7,873 nucleotides of DNA from Candidatus Bathyarchaeota archaeon (GTDB lineage: Archaea; Thermoproteota; Bathyarchaeia; TCS64), in the NCBI GenBank assembly GCA_030602935.1, contig JAUVYU010000022.1, positions 1 to 7,873 of the forward strand, given 5' to 3'. A model generated the notes under the pieces. The model was not told the origin of the DNA, did no database searches, and saw only the letters and a list, made by a program, of their open reading frames with translations. Numbering within the stretch: position 1 is the stretch's first letter; the number at the start of each line of letters is the position of its first letter. The position numbers and the translations under genes were made by a program. This document shows, one piece after another, positions 1 to 5,523 of this stretch.

Positions 1-112
1 CCGTGTAGACAACCCCGGAGGCCCCGAAAGCCCGAGCAGCAAGGATCAGGTGAGTCGTTACCCGCTTATCACGTGCAGGACGATGCCCCAACCTCAGAAC
101 GCGAACGACCAT
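1..112 (-). CDS. trm56: tRNA (cytidine-2'-O)-methyltransferase, aTrm56 family (5' end only)
   Basis: Reading the minus strand from the ATG at 112-110 gives 37 codons, open to the window edge. The first residues, MVVRVLRLGHRPARDKRV followed by TTHLILAARAFGASGVVYT, match the conserved N-terminus of archaeal aTrm56, where an LRLGHRPxRDKRxTTH block opens the SPOUT methyltransferase fold. Members of the family 2'-O-methylate cytidine 56 in the T-loop of tRNA using S-adenosylmethionine. An in-frame GTG at 118-116 would add two residues; ATG is preferred because it begins the conserved MVVRVLRLGHR block. The gene is divergent from tpiA, so their promoters share 113-225. The cofactor-binding knot is outside the window, so the call rests on the N-terminal block alone, which is distinctive. 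Confidence 0.82.
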   Translation of the reverse strand, partial: MVVRVLRLGHRPARDKRVTTHLILAARAFGASGVVYT

Positions 113-150
113 AATCACTGAAGCTATGCGGTTCCCCCTTAGAAAACTAG

Positions 151-216
151 CCCTATAATGACATAATAGAGGATAGGCTCGGAAGAGATAAAACCCCTAG
201 AACACCCTATAAATGA
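151..216. repeat. Direct repeat pair CCCTATAATGA / CCCTATAAATGA
   Basis: The motif CCCTATAATGA at 151-161 recurs as CCCTATAAATGA at 205-216, identical apart from one inserted A, with starts 54 bp apart. Both copies lie in the trm56-tpiA intergenic region and both contain a TATA-like core. The second copy runs into the tpiA ribosome binding site. They could be alternative promoter elements or operator half-sites; two copies this short may also be chance. Confidence 0.4.
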
Positions 217-218
217 GG
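215..218 (+). promoter_or_regulatory. Shine-Dalgarno site of tpiA
   Basis: GAGG lies 7 nt before the ATG at 226. It supports this start and implies a leadered transcript, so the TATAAA-like string at 208-213 is probably too close to the gene to be its TATA box. Confidence 0.6.
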
Positions 219-225
219 AAGCAGA

Positions 226-912
226 ATGCCCTCCAAAATCAGTTACCCCCTCATACTGGTCAACCTGAAGACCTACAGCGAAGCCATGGGGAAAAAGGCC
301 GTGGAGCTAGCCGAGACAGCCGAGAAAGTACACAATGAAACCGGGGTCTGCATAGCCGTCGCCCCGCAGACCGTGAACATCTCCCCCATCATAAAGGCCA
401 TCGGCATCCCCGTATTCGCCCAGCACGTCGACCCTGTAGGACACGGAAAGTACACCGGTCACATCCTCCCCGAGGCCATGGCAGAGGCAGGCTGCGCAGG
501 CACACTCATCAGCCACTCCGAGCGGAGGCTCGAACTGGAGATCATCAAGGCAACCATAGATGGGGCAAAGGAGGCGGGCCTAACCCAGGTCGTCTGCGTC
601 GACACGATAGCGAGAGGCCGACAGGTGGCCCCGTTCAGCCCAGACGCAATCGCCATCGAGCCCCCCGAGCTCATAGGGACCGGAATCCCCGTCTCCAAGG
701 CAAAGCCAGAGATAGTCTCAGGCTCCGTCGAGGAGGTCCACAAGGTCAACCCGAATATAAAGGTCCTCTGCGGCGCCGGCATCACAAGCGGCGAAGACGT
801 CACCGCAGCCCTCAGCCTGGGAGCCGAGGGAGTACTCGTGGCGAGCGGCGTCGTCAAGGCAGATAGCCCATACGAAAAACTCCTGGAGCTGGCCAACGCG
901 ATGAAGGCCTAG
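226..912 (+). CDS. tpiA: Triosephosphate isomerase, archaeal type
   Basis: Interconverts dihydroxyacetone phosphate and glyceraldehyde 3-phosphate in glycolysis and gluconeogenesis, in the cytoplasm. At 228 aa it has the short length of archaeal TPIs (bacterial and eukaryotic enzymes are about 250). The active-site set is complete: N13 and K15 in ILVNLKTY, the electrophilic H97 in ISHSERR, and the catalytic base E145 in AIEPPELIGTG, followed by the closing loop GIPVSKAKPE. The phosphate-binding strands are CGAGITSG (182-189) and VLVASG (203-208). The start is the ATG at 226 with GAGG 7 nt upstream; homologues begin close to this point. Small departures from other archaeal TPIs that I recall are ISHSE where NHSE is usual and VCVDT where VCxNN is usual; neither removes a catalytic residue. 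It is the only plus-strand gene here and converges on glmM. Confidence 0.96.
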   Translation: MPSKISYPLILVNLKTYSEAMGKKAVELAETAEKVHNETGVCIAVAPQTVNISPIIKAIGIPVFAQHVDPVGHGKYTGHILPEAMAEAGCAGTLISHSERRLELEIIKATIDGAKEAGLTQVVCVDTIARGRQVAPFSPDAIAIEPPELIGTGIPVSKAKPEIVSGSVEEVHKVNPNIKVLCGAGITSGEDVTAALSLGAEGVLVASGVVKADSPYEKLLELANAMKA

Positions 913-918
913 CCAACG

Positions 919-2277
919 TCACCCAAGAGACTCGACGACGGACTCGATGAGCGCCCTGTACTCCCCGATTAACTGGTCCACCCTCTCACCCGACCCCGCC
1001 TCAGCGTACAGCCTGAAGACGGGCTCCGTCCCACTCGGCCTCACAAGGATCCAGCTCCCATCGGGGTAACCCAGCTTCAATCCGTCGACGGTCTCGACCC
1101 TCGGGGCCTCAACGGAGTCCCTCAACTCCTCCAGAACCCGCCCCTTAACCTCATTCGGACAGGCAACGCGGTCCTTCCCCTGAGAGTACTGAGGCAGCTC
1201 ACCGAGGAGCTCAGAGAGGGGCCTACCACTCCGGGCCATGATCTCAAGGACCAAAGCCATCGCCATCGTCCCGTCGCGGACCTGAAGAAGGGGGCCGTAC
1301 ATGATGCCGCCATTCTCCTCACCCCCGAGGACGATGCCGGAGTCCACCATGGTCCGCGAGACGTCGACACTCCCCACCCTCGTCCACACCACGCTGCCAC
1401 CACCCTCCGAAACCACGTCCTCTATGACCCTGGATGAGCTCACCGGCGTCGCCACATCGGTCCCCGGATTCCTGGAGAGGAAGTCCCGGGCGACCAAGGC
1501 GAAGGAGCGGTCACCCCAGTGAACCTCGCCTCCCTCGTCCACGAAGATCGACCTGTCCCCGTCGCCGTCAAAGGCCACCCCCACGTCCGCCCCGGAGGCC
1601 TCCACCAGAGCCCTCAACCCATCCAAGTTATCGGGCCTGGGCTCGGAGTCCCTCCCCGGGAACCTGCCGTCAACATCGACATTAACAGTATGAACCTCGC
1701 ACCCGAGCTCCACGGCCACCGAGGGAGCGGTCAGCCCGGCGACGCCGTTCCCCGGGTCCAAAGCCACCCTCAGGCCGGCACCCCTCACAGCGTCCACGTC
1801 AACGTGGCTCAGGACAGCCCTCCGGTACGGCTCCAAGGCATCAATGGAACGCACAGCCCCGATCCTATCCCAGGGACAGAGCTCAGGCCCCCCTCCGAAG
1901 AACAGACCCTCTATCTCCGCCTCCTGCCCCCGGGAGACCTCCACCCCATCCGAGGCCATCACCTTAACCCCATTGAACTCGGGAGGATTATGGGAGGCCG
2001 TGACCATGAGCCCCCCATCAAGCCCGAACTCCTTCACGGCGTACTGCAGCGCCGGAGTCGGAAGCATCCCGGCATCATGGACACTGCACCCAACCGAAAG
2101 AAGCCCACTGATAACAGCATCCCGAAACATGGGGCCACTCGTCCGCCCATCCCTCCCGACAGCGACCTCCCCCCCCAGGAAGTGACCGACAGCAGCAGCC
2201 AGCAGAGTAACCAAATCCACCGTAAGATCCCTGTTAACGACCCCTCGGACCCCATTGGTCCCGAAGAGCCGCCCCAC
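919..2277 (-). CDS. glmM: Phosphoglucosamine mutase (archaeal GlmM-type alpha-D-phosphohexomutase)
   Basis: A member of the alpha-D-phosphohexomutase family, which moves phosphate between C6 and C1 of a hexose or hexosamine through a phosphoserine. The 452 aa hold all four domain signatures: N-terminal LFGTNGVRG (4-12), the phosphoserine loop VTASHNP with S95, the metal loop DGDGDR (237-242), the sugar-specificity loop GGEENGG (318-324) and the phosphate loop RPSGTEP (413-419). GGEENGG and the overall length fit archaeal GlmM-type enzymes (glucosamine-6-phosphate to glucosamine-1-phosphate), but archaeal members can also use mannose or glucose phosphates, so substrate is not certain. Translation starts at a GTG (2277-2275) that overlaps the TAG stop of the upstream nucleotidyltransferase by one base (TAGTG), with AGGTGAT just before it, indicating translational coupling. 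The gene is strongly GC-rich (two sampled 60-nt stretches are about 63-70% G+C) and very C-rich on the plus strand. Confidence 0.9.
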   Translation of the reverse strand: MGRLFGTNGVRGVVNRDLTVDLVTLLAAAVGHFLGGEVAVGRDGRTSGPMFRDAVISGLLSVGCSVHDAGMLPTPALQYAVKEFGLDGGLMVTASHNPPEFNGVKVMASDGVEVSRGQEAEIEGLFFGGGPELCPWDRIGAVRSIDALEPYRRAVLSHVDVDAVRGAGLRVALDPGNGVAGLTAPSVAVELGCEVHTVNVDVDGRFPGRDSEPRPDNLDGLRALVEASGADVGVAFDGDGDRSIFVDEGGEVHWGDRSFALVARDFLSRNPGTDVATPVSSSRVIEDVVSEGGGSVVWTRVGSVDVSRTMVDSGIVLGGEENGGIMYGPLLQVRDGTMAMALVLEIMARSGRPLSELLGELPQYSQGKDRVACPNEVKGRVLEELRDSVEAPRVETVDGLKLGYPDGSWILVRPSGTEPVFRLYAEAGSGERVDQLIGEYRALIESVVESLG

Positions 2278-3374
2278 TACATCACCTGACCGGGCTCAAG
2301 AATGCTCTCGGTGACCGTCTTCGAGGGGCAGATGGAGACCCCCTGGGTGATGGTGACGCCATCAGAGATCGTCGCGTAGTCCCCGATGAGGCTGCCTGAC
2401 TCGATCTTCACCCATCGCTCGATGCTCGCATTCTCACCGATGATGGCGTTCCTGATCGAGGAATAGTCGCCGATGGTGACCCCCGGGAAGATGATGGATC
2501 TCTCGATCCTGCATCCCTGCCCTATCTGAACGTGGTCAGAGATGGATGTATCCGGGCCAATAACGGAATGTGTGCCGATTAGTACACCGTTCCCCAGACT
2601 GGAGGGCTCCAAGACCGTCGCCGTCTCATCGACAACACAACCCTCACCTACAGTAGAGCCGTTGAGCTTCTCAAGAACCAGATGGTTGGCCTCAAGATAT
2701 GCATCCGGGACCCCGATGTCAACCCATAACCCATGGAACTCATACCCATAGAGCTTACCCTCCTTAGCTAATTGGGGAAACACCTCCGTCTCTGTGGAGA
2801 CCTTCCCATCCGGTATATAGTCCAACACCTCTTTGTCAAGGACGTAGATGCCTGCGTTTATCAGGTTACTCGGAGCGGTTCCGAGCTCAGGCTTCTCTAC
2901 GAAGCGGAGGACCTTATCATCACCATCCAGCTCCACAGCCCCATAACGGCTCGGGTCGGGCACGCGGATAAGAGCGATAGTCGCTAAACCCCCCTTTCTC
3001 TTATGGTGCTCAATCAATTGACCATAGTCGATGTCAGAGATGACGTCCCCGTTCAACACAAGGAAAGGTTCACCATCAACGAGAAGCTCAGCAGCCTTCT
3101 TGATCGGCCCACCGGTTCCAAGGGGCCTGGCCTCTCTCGAATATATGATCCCAAGATCAAACTTCGTGGGACCGAAATACCTCACAAGGGCCTCCGCCAT
3201 ATAGTTTACAGCCAGGACAATCGTGTCCACTCCACTGTTGGCGAGGTTCTTGAGGGTCCAATCTAGCATAACTTCATTTGCGAGGGGAAAAAGCATCTTC
3301 GGGCGGGTGCAGCTCAGGGGCCTCAGCCTCGTGCCGAACCCCCCCGCAAGAACGAGGGCCTTCAAATCATTCAC
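2277..3374 (-). CDS. Sugar-1-phosphate nucleotidyltransferase with C-terminal left-handed beta-helix
   Basis: Transfers an NMP from an NTP to a sugar 1-phosphate, giving an NDP-sugar and pyrophosphate. Residues 5-235 form the Rossmann-like NTP_transferase domain: GGFGTRLRP (11-19) with K26 in RPKM, LNGD (107-110) with the metal-binding D110, VEKPE (159-163), NAGIYVL (173-179) and WVDIG (217-221). From about 242 to 360 come isoleucine-rich hexapeptide repeats of a left-handed beta-helix, ending EPGQVM. This resembles archaeal and eukaryotic GDP-mannose or glucose-1-phosphate nucleotidyltransferases. The GAGT-x-x-ANLR-type acetyltransferase signature of GlmU-like bifunctional enzymes is not visible, so acetyltransferase activity is doubtful. 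The listed start is GTG (3374); a TTG at 3365 would give MKALVLAGG, the usual family N-terminus, with GGTGA well spaced upstream, and may be the true start (362 aa). Coupled to glmM by a 1-nt overlap. Sugar and nucleotide specificity cannot be read from the sequence. Confidence 0.9.
   Translation of the reverse strand: MNDLKALVLAGGFGTRLRPLSCTRPKMLFPLANEVMLDWTLKNLANSGVDTIVLAVNYMAEALVRYFGPTKFDLGIIYSREARPLGTGGPIKKAAELLVDGEPFLVLNGDVISDIDYGQLIEHHKRKGGLATIALIRVPDPSRYGAVELDGDDKVLRFVEKPELGTAPSNLINAGIYVLDKEVLDYIPDGKVSTETEVFPQLAKEGKLYGYEFHGLWVDIGVPDAYLEANHLVLEKLNGSTVGEGCVVDETATVLEPSSLGNGVLIGTHSVIGPDTSISDHVQIGQGCRIERSIIFPGVTIGDYSSIRNAIIGENASIERWVKIESGSLIGDYATISDGVTITQGVSICPSKTVTESILEPGQVM
2281..2287 (-). 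promoter_or_regulatory. Shine-Dalgarno site of glmM inside the preceding gene
   Basis: AGGTGAT on the minus strand matches the 3' part of the archaeal Shine-Dalgarno GGAGGTGAT and sits correctly for the GTG at 2277 (about 7 nt counted from the GG). It lies within the last codons of the upstream nucleotidyltransferase. An ATG at 2282-2280 is not the start, because in its own frame it is followed at once by TAG. Confidence 0.7.
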
Positions 3375-3375
3375 C
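3371..3375 (-). promoter_or_regulatory. Shine-Dalgarno site favouring the TTG start at 3365
   Basis: GGTGA on the minus strand ends 5 nt before TTG 3365-3363 and overlaps the alternative GTG at 3374-3372. If the leader is translated through a Shine-Dalgarno contact, TTG is the start; if the mRNA is leaderless, GTG could be. Confidence 0.45.
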
Positions 3376-3426
3376 GTCTATAGAACACCATGTAAAAACG
3401 CTTAAGAAACTTTTGAATTTACAGCG
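3375..3426 (-). promoter_or_regulatory. AT-rich gap between the two nucleotidyltransferases: possible internal promoter or terminator
   Basis: This 52-bp gap is the only sizeable spacer inside the sugar cluster. On the minus strand it carries CGTTTTTACAT at 3400-3390, about 25 bp upstream of the next start codons, the right distance for a TATA-like element. The T5 run at 3398-3394 could instead act as an archaeal terminator for the upstream gene. TGTAAA (3391-3396) and TTTACA (3418-3423) form a 6-bp inverted repeat around a 21-bp spacer. Which of these functions is real is undecided. Confidence 0.35.
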
Positions 3427-4188
3427 TCACTCTAGGAGGTAGCTCAGGTTCTTATCAAGCGCTTCTGTCTCAAACGTCTCATACCGCTCCAGAGAGCCCA
3501 GATCATACCAGAAAGCGTCGCTGATGTAAGGCAGGACAGGTATATCTTTCTCGATCAGGAATGGAATTACATCCCCCATTATGTCAAAAGACTCCGAGGG
3601 GTCCATCTCATGAAGACGGTTCAACTCCTCCAACACTGAACCGCTGAAAACCAGCATACCAACGCTCACAGGGAGCTCAAGTTCAGGTTTCTCGATGAAC
3701 TTAGAGATGAAGCCATCAACTATCTCTGCGGTACCGACTCGGATCTTGAAACCATTCGACAGAGCCATAGTGGCCCCCGCATTTGCATGAATATGTTTCG
3801 TGACCATCTCCCGTAGATCGAAGTCGGATAAAATATCCCCATAGTAGACTACGAGGTCGTCGTCTCTGGCCAAGACTCCCTCCCTATAGGCGTTTACCAG
3901 GGCATTGGCGCTTCCGGGGAAATTAGGATCATCAAGGACGTATTCAATGTGTACTCCAAACCTGCTGCCATCATTGAAATAGTTCCTAATCTGCTGGTGC
4001 TTGTATCCCACCAGTAAAACGAGATCATTAATCCCGTGATAAGCAAACAGTCGAATGATGTACTCCAGAACGGGCTTCTGCTCATCGCCCACTGGGATCA
4101 TACACTTCTGGAAGTAGTATGTGAGGGGGCGGAACCGTGTCCCTTGGCCCCCTGCAAGTATGACTCCCTTTAGTTTACGCTCTCCCAA
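3427..4188 (-). CDS. Sugar nucleotidyltransferase, NTP_transferase family, catalytic domain only
   Basis: A second NDP-sugar pyrophosphorylase of 253 aa, without the beta-helix of its neighbour. The family signatures are GGQGTRFRP (13-21), YYGD (115-118, metal-binding D118), FIEKPE (164-169), a VSVGMLVFSG strand (175-184) where NAGIY is usual, and FWYDLGS (226-232). The segment after the P-loop-like motif reads PLTYYFQKCMIPVG instead of the common PLTxxxPKPMIPV, so the lysine (K28) is kept but the flanking prolines are lost and a cysteine follows. The sugar-loop region reads PGSANAL (91-97) where GTGGAL-type sequences are common. This points to a distinct subfamily; substrate unknown. Start is TTG 4188-4186, one base after the TAG of the upstream membrane-protein gene, supported by AGGTGG at 4200-4195; no ATG or GTG start fits. 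Its G+C is low (about 42-47% in three sampled 60-nt stretches). Confidence 0.88.
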   Translation of the reverse strand: MGERKLKGVILAGGQGTRFRPLTYYFQKCMIPVGDEQKPVLEYIIRLFAYHGINDLVLLVGYKHQQIRNYFNDGSRFGVHIEYVLDDPNFPGSANALVNAYREGVLARDDDLVVYYGDILSDFDLREMVTKHIHANAGATMALSNGFKIRVGTAEIVDGFISKFIEKPELELPVSVGMLVFSGSVLEELNRLHEMDPSESFDIMGDVIPFLIEKDIPVLPYISDAFWYDLGSLERYETFETEALDKNLSYLLE

Positions 4189-4189
4189 G

Positions 4190-4396
4190 CTACTCCACCT
4201 TAACGATTAACATTACTAACCCAATAATTGAGACGAGCATCGCAATCGGTGTGAATATCCTAGGGCTGATAATGTCCACACCAGCTCCTAACGAGAAATA
4301 GGTAAGCATGAAACCTATGGCGAGGAGGATAGCCCCAAACAGGTAGATTGTTATTCTTGAGAAATTTAATCCATTCCCCTCAGACATGAATATCAC
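4190..4396 (-). CDS. Small two-helix membrane protein, function unknown
   Basis: I do not recognise a family. The 68 residues have a polar N-terminus (1-14), a strongly hydrophobic segment at about 15-36 (ITIYLFGAILLAIGFMLTYFSL), a short loop at 37-47 holding R46, and a second hydrophobic segment at about 48-65, ending KVE. This predicts a two-pass membrane hairpin with no signal-peptide cleavage site seen. The 68-aa reading begins at GTG 4396; ATG 4387 gives MSEGNGLNF (65 aa) and is the likelier start if the GTGAT at 4396-4392 serves as a weak Shine-Dalgarno. It is the first gene of the sugar-nucleotide cluster and ends one base before the next start codon, so it is almost certainly co-translated with that nucleotidyltransferase. 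A role at the membrane in glycan assembly is an inference from context only. Its reality is supported by the promoter ahead, the junction behind and its well-ordered hydrophobicity. Confidence 0.72.
   Translation of the reverse strand: MIFMSEGNGLNFSRITIYLFGAILLAIGFMLTYFSLGAGVDIISPRIFTPIAMLVSIIGLVMLIVKVE
4195..4200 (-). promoter_or_regulatory. Shine-Dalgarno site deciding a TTG start
   Basis: AGGTGG on the minus strand, within the last codons of the small membrane-protein gene, lies 6 nt before the TTG at 4188. It supports the unusual start codon and suggests that the two genes are translationally coupled. Confidence 0.65.
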
Positions 4397-4416
4397 TGCA
4401 CTTCTACGGCAGCCTA

Positions 4417-4424
4417 ATATAAAA
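4417..4424 (-). promoter_or_regulatory. TATA box of the sugar-nucleotide cluster
   Basis: TTTTATAT on the minus strand (4424-4417) is close to the archaeal TATA consensus. A start site about 25 nt downstream would fall near 4395, at the GTG 4396 or just ahead of ATG 4387, so the mRNA would be leaderless or have a leader of under 10 nt. The box sits only about 10 bp past the top6A stop codon. Confidence 0.62.
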
Positions 4425-4434
4425 TAGAGATGTT
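4417..4434 (-). terminator. T-rich stretch after top6A, possible archaeal terminator
   Basis: Immediately after the TAA of top6A (4437-4435) the minus strand reads AACATCTCTATTTTATAT, with a T4 run but no stem-loop. Archaeal RNA polymerase can terminate on T-rich tracts alone, so this may end the rio1-top6A transcript. It overlaps the TATA box of the next cluster. The T-run is short, so read-through is quite possible. Confidence 0.3.
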
Positions 4435-5523
4435 TTAGACTGACTCAAGCTTAGCTGGGAGGTACTCATCTACTATGTAGGTTAAGCCGTAGCGGCTGAA
4501 CGCCTCCAGTTCGGCCTTCTTCCCTATCTTCATGAATATATCGATCTCCCTCTGCCATATCTCGCCTGTGTAACGGGGATCTGTCTTGAGCTCCCGGAGC
4601 CGCTTGGAGTCATGCTCAGTGAGGTTCTCTGTTGGCAGTTTATAGTCTATGATGTCGGTTCCCCACACCCCTATCCACTTTGCCTCCGGCGTCGCCAGGT
4701 CCCTCAGGTGGGCGGCGTTGGCTGAGCCTGAGATGATGACCATGGCTATGTGGATGCCCCAGGGGTCGCCGTCTGTGAAGATGTATATGGGTAGGCCCCA
4801 TTGCTGGTTCAACCTGCGGATGATCTTGCGCGTCGACCTAGGTGACTGCCCAGCGGTGTGGACGAGGATGGCGTTGAACCTCTCATGCGCCTTCTCCTCT
4901 ATCAGCCTGTTGAACATGGCGCCCTTCTCGATTACCAGAACCTTATCCGCTGAGGTCTCAACGAACTCCGAGCTAGTAACAGCCGGTCCAACCATGACAC
5001 CATCCGGATGGTCCGTGAGGTTCATCCTCCGACCTTCGTAACCTGGGACGGTGTACTCGATTGTTAGGTCGCCAAATATGGCGCTGCGCTCCTCAGGGAA
5101 GATTCCGAAGTCCTCCCGGGGTCTGTTCAGGGCCACCTCGAGGTCGATGATGATGTTATCTGACTCCGGCTGACCGCTGAACTCTATATCCTGCTGGCCC
5201 CTCGCAGAGTAGTAGACCTCCCTGAGGGTGCTCGTCTTCCTCATGCTCACCAGTTCCCTAGCGAACCACGCGGTCCAGACCATCTGCGTGAAGGGCCGGA
5301 TGTGCCTGATGTTCCGTGCGTGCCTCCTGGTCGTGCGTGAGCCAAGAATGTACTGTCGAAGCTCCGGGTCATATATGATGTTGTCAGTGGACCTACTCTG
5401 CATCATGATCCAGGGGAACTCCCTGTTCTGAATCTGCTCATAGATGAGGTTGCCTAGCTGTTTCAGGCTAGCCTCTGTTATTTCCCTCCGCTTATCGGCG
5501 TCCTTATGCGGCGTCTCCGACAA
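4435..5523 (-). CDS. top6A: DNA topoisomerase VI subunit A (Spo11-like)
   Basis: DNA-cleaving subunit of the type IIB topoisomerase, which with subunit B passes one duplex through another and relaxes or decatenates DNA. The 362 aa show the winged-helix (5Y-CAP) region with STLREVYY (98-105), where the catalytic tyrosine is one of Y104/Y105 (Y105 by analogy with Spo11), and the Toprim domain with VLVIEKGAMF (195-204, E199) and the magnesium-binding FTDGDPWG (249-256; D251, D253). Length is typical of the family. The start is TTG 5523-5521, lying 20 nt inside the end of top6B; a perfect GGAGGTGA precedes it and no ATG lies near the expected N-terminus. This overlap suggests coupled synthesis of the two subunits, which form an A2B2 heterotetramer. 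The protein appears intact. Confidence 0.96.
   Translation of the reverse strand: MSETPHKDADKRREITEASLKQLGNLIYEQIQNREFPWIMMQSRSTDNIIYDPELRQYILGSRTTRRHARNIRHIRPFTQMVWTAWFARELVSMRKTSTLREVYYSARGQQDIEFSGQPESDNIIIDLEVALNRPREDFGIFPEERSAIFGDLTIEYTVPGYEGRRMNLTDHPDGVMVGPAVTSSEFVETSADKVLVIEKGAMFNRLIEEKAHERFNAILVHTAGQSPRSTRKIIRRLNQQWGLPIYIFTDGDPWGIHIAMVIISGSANAAHLRDLATPEAKWIGVWGTDIIDYKLPTENLTEHDSKRLRELKTDPRYTGEIWQREIDIFMKIGKKAELEAFSRYGLTYIVDEYLPAKLESV

Larger units (their letters stand above)
113..225. promoter_or_regulatory. Divergent intergenic region between trm56 and tpiA
   Basis: This 113-bp region is the longest gene-free stretch in the window and must carry the promoters of both flanking genes. 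AT-rich patches stand out in an otherwise GC-rich area: 151-169 (CCCTATAATGACATAATAG) and 186-193 (AGATAAAA). The first could be the TATA element of trm56 on the minus strand, about 40-55 bp upstream of its ATG. The second is the better-placed candidate for tpiA, because a start site about 25 bp downstream would fall near 215 and leave a short leader containing the GAGG site. No recognisable RNA gene or ORF is seen here. The promoter assignments are inference from position and composition. Confidence 0.5.

Noticed and set aside
459..896. 145-codon minus-strand frame opposite tpiA
   Set aside because: It is antisense to a complete, well-conserved TPI, and its Ser/Pro/Ala-rich translation resembles no family.
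1519..2289. 256-codon open frame on the plus strand opposite glmM
   Set aside because: It is antisense to an unmistakable GlmM, is rich in Pro, His and Arg without any recognisable domain, and is expected by chance opposite a GC-rich gene.
2277..3374. Calling the beta-helix nucleotidyltransferase GlmU
   Set aside because: The beta-helix is present, but the acetyltransferase signature of GlmU-like enzymes is not visible, so only the nucleotidyltransferase activity is claimed.
2277..4188. The two nucleotidyltransferases as one gene split by a frameshift, or a recent tandem duplication
   Set aside because: Each has its own full set of catalytic motifs, its own start and stop, and a 52-bp spacer. 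They differ strongly in sequence and architecture, so they are separate old paralogues.
4394..4416. Possible stem CTGC/GCAG before the small membrane protein as an RNA regulator
   Set aside because: Only 4 bp pair around a 9-nt loop, too little to support a structure; no riboswitch-like conservation is recognisable.
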